DNA of 64,000 nt from assembly GCA_029718625.1 (NCBI GenBank), contig JAINUF010000029.1, positions 849,401-913,400 on the forward strand, given 5' to 3'. The stretch is from Synaphobranchus kaupii. Lineage: Eukaryota; Chordata; Actinopteri; Anguilliformes; Synaphobranchidae. The notes beneath the pieces are model-generated. The model had not been told where the DNA came from. It made no database searches and saw only the letters and a list, made by a program, of their open reading frames with translations. The translations under genes and the position numbers were made by a program. This document shows, in pieces, positions 23,904 through 33,600 of this stretch; position 1 is the stretch's first letter; each line of letters starts with the position of its first letter.

Positions 23904-24125
23904 GGCCAATCACAGCGCTCATTCTGCCAATCACAGGAAACATGATCACCAAGCAGCTGACAGACCACTACAGTCTACGTTAACCAATCAAGGTAGCACT
24001 ACAGTTTACATCAGCCAATCAAGGTGGAGACAAAACTCAATTTCAGCCAATCAAAGATCTTAGAGTAGTCACATTAGCCAATCAGGACCTTAGTAACCAG
24101 CAAACCACTATAGTCAATCAGGAAT
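23904..24125 (+). repeat. cluster of seven CCAATCA-type motifs in a decayed repeat
   Basis: GCCAATCA or close forms recur at about 25-40-bp spacing, several preceded by CACTACAGTYTACRT. This looks like an old tandem repeat with a unit near 37 bp that happens to contain a CCAAT box. Confidence 0.55.
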
Positions 24126-24218
24126 GCATTACGTCAGGGGTTCCCATGATCCTTTAGTAGCTCTGTAAAAATTAGCATCTGAATTTCCATCAAGGGTACA
24201 AGCAGAGGTGGAAAATGC

Positions 24219-24245
24219 AGGGTTAGGGTTAGGGTTAGGGTTAGG
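24219..24245 (+). repeat. interstitial telomeric repeat, about 4.5 TTAGGG units
   Basis: A perfect TTAGGG run starting AGGGTTAGGG and ending TTAGG. Confidence 0.85.
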
Positions 24246-24400
24246 TCCTGCCAGAACTCAGCCAGCTCATTTCACCAATTACCTCCTGGCTGAAGAACTG
24301 TGCTAATTAGCAAATCCAGATGATTGGAACAAAATACTGGGGAGGACTTTTACGTTCTGAACCTGGATGTTTCACCTCTGGGTACAGGAGAGTCCAAGGC

Positions 24401-26265
24401 CCACCATTCCACAATCTCCATCTCTGTGACTCCACCATTCCACAATCTCCATCTCTGTGACTCCACCATTCCACAATCTCCATCTCTGTGACTCCACCAT
24501 TCCACAATCTCCATCTCTGTGACTCCACCATTCCACAATCACCATCTCTGTGACTCCACCATTCCACAATCTCCATCTCTGTGACTCCACCATTCCACAA
24601 TCTCCATCTCTCTGACTCCACCATTCCACAATCACCATCTCTCTGACTCCACCATTCCACAATCTCCATCTCTGTGACTCCACCATTCCACAATCTCCAT
24701 CTCTGTGACTCCACCATTCCACAATCTCCCTCTCTGTGACTCCACCATTCCATAATATCCATCTCTCTGACTCCACCATTCCACAATCTCCATCTCTGTG
24801 ACTCCACCATTCCACAATCTCCATCTCTGTGACTCCACCATTCCACAATCTCCATCTCTGTGACTCCACCATTCCATAATCCCCATCTCTGTGACTCCAC
24901 CATTCCACAATCTCCATCTCTGTGACTCCACCATTTCATAATCCCCATCTCTGTGGACTCCACCATTCCACAATCTCCATCTCTGTGACTCCACCATTCC
25001 ACAATCTCGCCATCTCTGTGACTCCACCATTCCATAATCTCCATCTCTGTGACTCCACCATTCCATAATCTCCATCTCTCTGACTCCACCATTCCATAAT
25101 CCCCATCTCTGTGACTCCACCATTCCACAATCTCCCTCTCTGTGACTCCACCATTCCATAATATCCATCTCTCTGACTCCACCATTCCACAATCTCCATC
25201 TCTGTGACTCCACCATTCCACAATCTCCATCTCTGTGACTCCACCATTCCACAATCTCCATCTCTGTGACTCCACCATTCCATAATCCCCATCTCTGTGA
25301 CTCCACCATTCCACAATCTCCATCTCTGTGACTCCACCATTTCTTAATCCCCATCTCTGTGACTCCACCATTCCACAATCTCCATCTCTGTGACTCCACC
25401 ATTCACAATCTCCATCTCTGTGACTCCACCATTCCATAATCTCCATCTCTGTGACTCCACCATTCCATAATCTCCATCTCTCTGACTCCACCATTCCATA
25501 ATCCCCATCTCTGTGACTCCACCATTCCATAATCCCCATCTCTGTGACTCCACCATTCCACAATCTCCATCTCTGTGACCTCCACCATTCCACAATCTCC
25601 ATCTCTGTGACTCCACCATTCCATAATCCCCATCTCTGTGACTCCACCATTCCACAATCTCCATCTCTGTGACTCCACCATTCCACAATCCTCCATCTCT
25701 CAGACTCCACCATTCCATAATCTCCATCTCTGTGACTCCACCATTCCATAATCCCCATCTCTGTGACTCCACCTATTCCATAATCCCCATCTCTGTGACT
25801 CCACCATTCCACAATCTCCATCTCTGTGACTCCACCATTCCACAATCTCCATCTCTGTGACTCCACCATTCCACAATCTCCATCTCTGTGACTCCACCAT
25901 TCCACAATCTCCATCTCTGTGACTCCACCATTCCACAATCTCCATCTCTGTGACTCCACCATTCCACAATCACCATCTCTGTGACTCCACCATTCCACAA
26001 TCACCATCTCTGTGACTCCACCATTCCACAATCTCCATCTCTGTGACTCCACCATTCCACAATCTCCATCTCTGTGACTCCACCATTCCACAATCTCCAT
26101 CTCTGTGACTCCACCATTCCACAATCTCCATCTCTGTGACTCCACCATTCCACAATCTCCATCTCTGTGACTCCACCATTCCACAATCACCATCTCTGTG
26201 ACTCCACCATTCCACAATCACCATCTCTGTGACTCCACCATTCCACAATCACAGTCTCTGTGGCT
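24401..26265 (+). repeat. 31-bp minisatellite, about 60 copies
   Basis: The unit is CCACCATTCCACAATCTCCA followed by TCTCTGTGACT. Variants (CATAATCCCC, CTCTCTGACT, CAATCACC) are distributed in repeated blocks, and occasional single-base indels shift the register. The period is not a multiple of three, so all minus-strand frames stay open and give spurious proteins of up to 636 codons. Confidence 0.97.
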
Positions 26266-26326
26266 CATGACTGGAGCTTCCCCTTCTTTCTTTTTTTTAA
26301 ACAAACATTGTGCAAGGAGTCCCCCC

Positions 26327-26407
26327 AGTTTATTAGGATGGGGGAACAGCCAATCAGATGCACTCAGTTTATTAGGATGGGGGGAAACAGCCAATCAGAT
26401 GCACTCT
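26327..26407 (-). promoter_or_regulatory. duplicated 40-bp segment with possible chst10 poly(A) signals
   Basis: Two near-identical copies (AGTTTATTAGGATGGGG...CAGCCAATCAGATGCACTC) each give AATAAA on the minus strand, at 26334-26329 and 26373-26368, about 0.8 kb beyond the chst10 stop codon. Their use as polyadenylation signals is a guess from position alone. Confidence 0.3.
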
Positions 26408-26717
26408 CCCTTCCCAGGACCAGCCCTCTGTACTAAATGACAGAAGCAGATGTACAGTGCTATAGTACAGTGCAGCTGCCCCATATCATTATAATGTTAG
26501 TCCAAGTACAGTAATGCATGAGAGTCACTGCAGGCATCAAAATAACATTATTATTATTATTCATACAGTACTTTGTTAAATAAGACTAGATTCTGGCACC
26601 TCTGTAATCATATGGCAACAGGGTGGCTAACATTTGCCAAACTGTTTCCACGGTGACCGGCTTCGACACATCATGACGTGGGGGGTGTACAGGGTGCCAG
26701 GCTTACATTGGTGCCCC

Positions 26718-26812
26718 CAGTGACACGCCCACAAGAGTCACTGACACGCCCACAAGACCCAGTGACACGCCCACAAGACCCAGTGACACGCCCACAAGAC
26801 CCACTGACACAC
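26718..26812 (+). repeat. 21-bp minisatellite, about 4.5 copies
   Basis: The unit is CAGTGACACGCCCACAAGAC plus C. Confidence 0.92.
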
Positions 26813-26935
26813 CAACAACCGCTGTTTCCAAGCAGCCGGGAGATCATCTGCTCCAATCAGAAGATCAAAGCGACCTCCTTCTGGATTAGTGCTCTGTTCA
26901 GAGTCACATGACCAGGGGTGGATCTACATGTGCTT

Positions 26936-27043
26936 GTTCTCTCTCTCCCTCTCTCCCCCTCTCCCCCTCTCCCCCTCTCCCCCTCTCCCCCTCTCTCCAC
27001 CCTCTCCCCCTCTCCCCCTACTCCCCCTCTCCCCCTCTCCCTC
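26936..27043 (+). repeat. CT-rich low-complexity tract
   Basis: (CTCTCCCC)n, about 108 bp, in the presumed chst10 3' UTR or flank. On the minus (transcript) strand it is purine-rich. Confidence 0.9.
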
Positions 27044-27143
27044 TCATACAGATATGAAGCCGTGTTCAAGACCTTTAAGAAAAAAAGAGAAAGAGTTGCA
27101 GCAGTGGGGAGGAGGAGGCAGAACCCGTTTATATTTTGGTGGG

Positions 27144-27687
27144 TTAGTCCAGGAGGAAGTCGGGCCGCTGGTAGCCGAAGAGGCTGAAATCACCCTGGAA
27201 ACGAGTGTAGAGACGGCGGACGTCGCGCTTGCTGATGCCGGAGAAATAGCGCTCCACCTTGGTGCGGTTGTAGCGGGTGATGCCAGGGGGGGATTGTGGG
27301 GATAGGAGACCAGGCGGTGAATCCCGGCAGCCTGCAGGATGAAGGGGGCGTCCCGTTCCAAGGTTTCGTGGTGGCCCACCACGCTGTAGGCGATCTGGCA
27401 GGGGGCACACAGCTCGGCGTAGCTCACCAGTGGATCACATGATCGCCAAACTGCCGGTCCCAGGCGGCGTCGGGCTGGGTCACCCAGGTAACGGACAAAG
27501 TCCTCGAAGCGCAGGCCAGGGCCCCCTCGCGCTGCGCTGCGGCGGTACTTGCGGATGATGGCGGGGGCGATGTCATGCTTGTACCAGGGCTCGAATCGAG
27601 GGTTCTGCAGGAACTTGTCCTTGAAGGCGGAGATTAGTCTCTCAAAGGGGTCTGCGAACGATGAAGAACTTAAAGTACGAGCCGAGT
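27144..27687 (-). CDS. chst10: chst10 exon 5 (terminal), with multiple indels
   Basis: Encodes the catalytic C-terminal half, from SYFKFFIVR to the TAA at 27146-27144. Compared with the expected family sequence there is one extra base near 27651-27656 (after IVR, inside the 3'-phosphate-binding motif) and one extra near 27460-27468 (before the WDRQFGDHVIHW segment). One base is missing near 27427-27429 (TGGTGAGC where TGGGTGAGC is expected). One extra base falls in GGGG 27298-27301 and one in G7 27286-27292. The net change is +3, so the last part (ITRYNRTKVERYFSGISKRD...) returns to the starting frame. Nearly all fall in G/C runs. The acceptor is CTACTCCAG|ACTCGG; the splice-split codon is AG|A (Arg). 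Confidence 0.9.
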
Positions 27688-30600
27688 CTGGAGTAGGAGG
27701 GGGGAAAAGAGAGAGGGAGGGAGGGAGAGGGAGTAGGGGAGAGGAGGGGGGAAAGAGAGAGGGAGGGAGGGAGAGGGAGAGGGAGAGGAGGGGAGGAAAG
27801 AGAGAGGGAGGGGAGAGAGAGGGGAGGGAGGGAGAGGGAGAGGAGGGGGAAAAGAGAGAGGGAGGGAGGGAGAGGGTGGGAGGGAGAGGGAGAGGGAGAG
27901 GAGGGGGGAAAGAGAGAGGGAGGGAGAGAGAGGGAGGGAGGGAGAGGGAGGGAGGGAGAGGAGGGGGAAAGAGAGAGGGAGGGAGAGAGAGGGAGGGAGG
28001 GGAGAGGGAGGGAGGGAGAGGGAGAGGAGGGGGGAAAGAGAGAGGGAGGGAGAGAGAGGGAGGGAGGGAGAGGGAGAGGAGGGGGGAAAGAGAGAGGGAG
28101 GGAGGGAGAGGGAGGGAGGGAGAGGGAGAGGAGGGGGAAAGAGAGAGGGAGGGAGAGAGAGGGAGGGAGGGAGAGGGAGGGAGAGAGAGGGAGGGAGGGG
28201 AGAGGGATGGAGGGGGGGAAAGAGAGAGGGAGGGAGGGAGAGGGAGGGAGGAGAGGGAGAGGGAGGGGAGAGAGAGGGAGGGAGGGAGAGGGAGAGGAGG
28301 GGGGAAAGAGAGAGGGAGGGAGGAGAGGGAGGGAGGGAGAGGGAGAGGAGGGGGGAAAGAGAGAGGGAGGGAGGGAGAGGGAGGGAGGGAGGGAGGGAGA
28401 GGGAGAGGAGGGGGGGGAAAGAGAGAGGGAGGGAGGGAGGGGAGGGAGGCAGGAAGCTTGCGTCAGCATGTGGCCACACCCCCGTACAGTCCTACCCTAA
28501 GCCCATACAGCAACCCATTCAACCACACTCCTGTACAAGGCCACACCCCTTAGTGTGACCACACCTCCTTGACCATTCCCCTGTACATGACCACGCCCCC
28601 ATACAGCACAACTATGCACCATACAGCCTACATGACCACGCCCCCATACAGCACAACTATGCACCATACAGCCTACATGACCACGCCCCCATACAGCACA
28701 ACTATGCACCATACAGCCTACATGACCACGCCCCCATACAGCACAACTATGCACCATACAGCCTACATGACCACGCCCCCATACAGCACAACTATGCACC
28801 ATACAGCCTACATGACCACGCCCCCATACAGCACAACTATGCACCATACAGCCTACATGACCACGCCCCCATACAGCACAACTATGCACCATACAGCCTA
28901 CATGACCACGCCCCCATACAGCACAACTATGCACCATACAGCCTACATGACCACGCCCCCATACAGCACAACTATGCACCATACAGCCTACATGACCACG
29001 CCCCCACACAGCACAACTATGCACCATACAGCCTACATGACCACGCCCCCATACAGCACAACTATGCACCATACAGCCTACATGACCACGCCCCCATACA
29101 GCACAACTATGCACCATACAGCCTACATGACCACGCCCCCACACAGCACAACTATGCACCATACAGCCTACATGACCACGCCCCCATACAGCACAACTAT
29201 GCACCATACAGCCTACATGACCACGCCCCCACACAGCACAACTATGCACCATACAGCCTACATGACCACGCCCCCATACAGCACAACTATGCACCATACA
29301 GCCTACATGACCACGCCCCCATACAGCACAACTATGCACCATACAGCCTACATGACCACGCCCCCACACAGCACAACTATGCACCATACAGCCTACATGA
29401 CCACGCCCCCACACAGCACAACTATGCACCATACAGCCTACATGACCACGCCCCCATACAGCACAACTATGCACCATACAGCTTGACCACACCCCATAAA
29501 GCATGACCACGCCAACATACAGCCCTGCTGCCAATTAGAGCACCATCCTTACTGAGAATCATAATGTCCAGAATAAATATTTATAAGTACTTGTAAATTA
29601 AGACTGTTATAAATACTCATAGGCTGCATTCAGATCCAATTTAACACATTCCCTTCCCTTTCTCTCTTCCCTCGAGTGACAAAATTTGTGACGTGCAGAA
29701 AGCAACCTTAACAGGTGCTCTACAAGGGAGCATTGACAAGAAACAAACCAAAACTAAAGCGCTCTAGCAATCAATATAGGAAGTGCAACACCATAGAGTT
29801 GAAACGTGACCGCCCACAGGAAGAAAGGACAAAATTTGGATCCGAACGCAGCCGTAAATTAAGAATGTTCAGCCTCAGCGCATGTCTAGCATGTTCCCCA
29901 AAGAGATGTCAAACTGACTACAACTTGCAGAGAGTGTTCTCTAGCCCAAGTTACTGTCCTTCCCTCAGTGACTACTGGAAGGCAGTTGCTGCCTCCAAGG
30001 CTGCAAACAGTAGCTCGGTATTGCGCTTGTAGTTCACTAATTCTTAGAAGGATTGCCCTTGCGCACACGGTGGGTGTTTGTTTTGTTCAGTTAAATAGCA
30101 GTACTTGTTGGCAGACGGTGTGTGTTTCAGAATTTCCTGTATTTGTCCATATAACCATAATGCATCTGGAGGCGGAGGCCGCCTTCCAGTAGTCACTGAG
30201 GGAAGGAGTAGTCACTGAGGGAAGGAGTAGTCACTGAGGGAAGGAGTAGTCACTGAGGGAAGGAGTGGTCACTGAGGGAAGGAGTGGTCACTGAGGGAAG
30301 GAGTGGTCACTGAGGGAAGGAGTAGTCACTGAGGGAAGGAGTAGTCGCTGAGGGAAGGAGTGGTCGCTGAGGGAAGGAGTAGTCACTGAGGGAAGGAGTA
30401 GTCACTGAGGGAAGGAGTGGTCACTGAGGGAAGGAGTGGTCACTGAGGGAAGGAGTAGTCACTGAGGGAAGGAGTAGTCACTGAGGGAAGGAGTAGTCAC
30501 TGAGGGAAGGAGTAGTCGCTGAGGGAAGGAGTGGTCGCTGAGGGAAGGAGTGGTCGCTGAGGGAAGGAGTAGTCACTGAGGGAAGGAGTAGTCACTGAGG

Positions 30601-33600
30601 GAAGGAGTAGTCACTGAGGGAAGGAGTAGTCACTGAGGGAAGGAGTAGTCGCTGAGGGAAGGAGTCACTGAGGGAAGGAGTAGTCACTGAGGGAAGGAGT
30701 CACTGAGGGAAGGAGTCACTGAGGGAAGGAGTCACTGAGGGAAGGAGTAGTAGCTGAGGGAAGCAGTAGTCACTGAGGGAAGGAGTAGTCGCTGAGCGAA
30801 GGAGTCACTGAGGGAAGGAGTAGTCGCTGAGGGAAGGAGTAGTCGCTGAGGGAAGGAGTAGTCGCTGAGGGAAGGAGTAGTCGCTGAGGGAAGGAGTAGT
30901 CGCTGAGGGAAGGAGTAGTCGCTGAGGGAAGGAGTAGTCGCTGAGGGAAGGAGTCACTGAGGGAAGCAGTAGTCACTGAGGGAAGGAGTAGTCACTGAGG
31001 GAAGCAGTAGTCACTGAGGGAAGCAGTAGTCGCTGAGGGAAGGAGTAGTCGCTGAGGGAAGGAGTAGTCGCTGAGGGAAGGAGTAGTCACTGAGGGAAGG
31101 AGTAGTCACTGAGGGAAGGAGTCACTGAGGGAAGGAGTAGTCACTGAGGGAAGGAGTAGTCACTCAGGGAAGGAGTAGTCACTCAGGGAAGGAGTAGTCA
31201 CTCAGGGAAGGAGTAGTCACTGAGGGAAGGAGTCACTGAGGGAAGGAGTAGTCGCTGAGGGAAGGAGTAGTCGCTGAGGGAAGGAGTAGTCGCTGAGGGA
31301 AGGAGTAGTCGCTGAGGGAAGGAGTAGTCACTGAGGGAAGGAGTAGTCACTGAGGGAAGGAGTAGTCGCTGAGGGAAGGAGTAGTCGCTGAGGGAAGGAG
31401 TAGTCGCTGAGGGAAGGAGTAGTCACTCAGGGAAGGAGTAGTCACTGAGGGAAGGAGTAGTCACTGAGGGAAGGAGTAGTCGCGGAGGGAAGGAGTAGTC
31501 ACTGAGGGAAGGAGTCACTGAGGGAAGGAGTGGTCACTGAGGGAAGCAGTAGTCACTGAGGGAAGCAGTGCACTGTGGGCCTGTTCTCCACTGACTTACA
31601 AACCAATCTTTCCTGCTTTTAATTTCCTTCACCGTCTCTAATTAGAGAATAAGGAATGAGAACATTAACACACATAAGAACTGGGTTTAAATTGATAATC
31701 CTGGTTAAATATTAAATATTCATAATCGGCACTCTGGCTGTGTACTTAAGAACTGCAGGTGCTCCTAATGTAAGGCCCAGAAATCACAGCACTGGCTACT
31801 GGCATCTCTTCTGTGGAGAAGTGCAGTATCACAGAGTGAGTGAGTCAATTCTGTCTGCAAGAAACTGCAAAATAAAACGAATAAGAAGTGTTATGTTTAG
31901 AATGGAAATCATGGGGACTTTTCCCACTAACACTGCCTGAGACTGGAACATCACGCCTGTGGTGGATTTATGAGACAGCAGGGCCCTCACACCTGCATAC
32001 CTGTGATGGATTTCCTGGTCACTCAGGGACGAGAGACGGGGCAAGCCGTTCTTCTCGTGGTCATGCACCACATTCTCTGGAATATCCTCCACTGCAGAGA
32101 AAGCTCCTGAATGTTGGGGAGAGAAGCAGGGAAAATGTCAGGAGAAATTATGAACAGCTCTTGACCATCGCTGAGAGTCGGAACGAAGATTGACCTACCG
32201 GTTGCTTTGCCTGTAGGCTCAGCTCCTTCTTCACCACCACGGTCCGATACAACACCCGCAATACTACTAAAGGGTTACTGGGATTCCACCAGGCACCGAC
32301 TAGCTTAGGACCACAGCGCCTTCCGGACAGGTTCCTCCGCCAGGCCTTCCCAGCAGACCCTCCTACCAGGTCTATCCGGCAGCTTCCCTCACCACCAGAT
32401 GGGGATCCGTTAACATCCTAGCCCCCAGCTCCCAGCCGCCAGCCCCCAGTCCCCAGCCCCAAGCCCCCAGCTCCCAGCCCCCAGCTCCCCAGCTCCCAGC
32501 CCCCAGCTCCCAGCTCCCCAGCTCCCCAGCCCCCCAGCCGCCCATCGTGATGGTGATGGTGATGAACCAAAGCATGTCATTATGGAACAGAGAGATATGC
32601 CCTCACAGATAATATTGACATGTGTGTCAGGTCAAGGCCTCCAAGGGTATTTAAGCCTGATTAGGCGACCAGTGTGTTGATAGTTGCAGTACCGCAAACT
32701 TGTGCTGGGTTTAGGGTTAGGGTTAGGGTTAAGTGAGCTTCCTGCTGACCGGCGTGACATCCAATAAACTTTCACTTTCTCTAGTAAAGTGTTTGTTGTG
32801 CGGGAAGAAGCTGGGTCCTAACAATTCCAAAGGAATGAAATTTCCTTGCCATTCCTCACCATTCAGGACTATGAGAACCTTCCTCACCATTCAGGACTAT
32901 GAGAACCTTCCTCACCATTCAGGACTATGAGAACCTTCCTCACCATTCAGGACTATGAGAATCTTCCTCACCATTCAGGACTATGAGAACCTTCTTCCAC
33001 TGCGTGTTTCCCACTTTGGGAGTTTGGCAGAACAGGATCTTGTGCTTGTCACAGACGAAGATGCGGTCCAGGACAAACTTGCTGATGGGCGTGTGTGTGA
33101 GATTCCGGAGGGAAGAATTGCGGCACACACTGGAGAGAAGCCCCAGCCGCTCTGTCTCCACGGCCTGCCAGTCCAGAGGCTCCCCCGTGCCAACGTCGGC
33201 GGCTGACTGGCACCCAGGACCACAGAACAAAAAACAGTGTCAGTCTTAAACAAGTGCATTGTGGGATGCCCCCCCCCCCCCCCCCCACGCACACTCCCCA
33301 GAGATTTATCTCACTGGGGCTGATGAAGGAGGTCTCTTCTCTGGCTCATGGGGTTCACTGGGGTCACGGGGTGCAGATGATTTGGGGTTTTTCATGGCTG
33401 ACTCTGTCCAGCTCAGCAGCTCTGGTTTACCCCCATAGTCTGAAACACAGAAAGAGGGATAAAGGATCGCTCTAAAGGGATATGACCCTGGGTTACACAC
33501 AGAGAGAGGGATAAAGGATCGCTCTAAGGGATATGACCCTGGGTTACACAGCGAGAGAGGAATAAAGGATCGCTCTAAGGGATATGACCCTGGGTTACAC

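Noticed and set aside
24307..26248. Minus-strand open frames of up to 636 codons (repeated MVESQRWRLWNGGVTEM)
   Set aside because: Translation of the 31-bp minisatellite. All frames are open because the unit lacks stops on that strand; no start context, splice sites or family similarity.
27549..28553. Glu/Arg/Gly-rich (plus) and Ser/Pro/Leu-rich (minus) frames of 270-334 codons
   Set aside because: Low-complexity purine tract of chst10 intron 4. Only the last few codons of the minus frames (YFKFFIVR) are real, and they belong to chst10 exon 5.
28497..29534. 345-codon minus and 305-codon plus frames over the 45-bp array
   Set aside because: Period of 45 keeps frames open on both strands; the repeats are purely tandem, lie in a chst10 intron and show no domain.
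33206..33206. Direct splicing of chst10 exon 1 to exon 3 using the alternative acceptor TCAG|CCGCC
   Set aside because: In frame, but skips a stem exon with excellent splice sites and correct phases at 33315-33439; could be a minor isoform.
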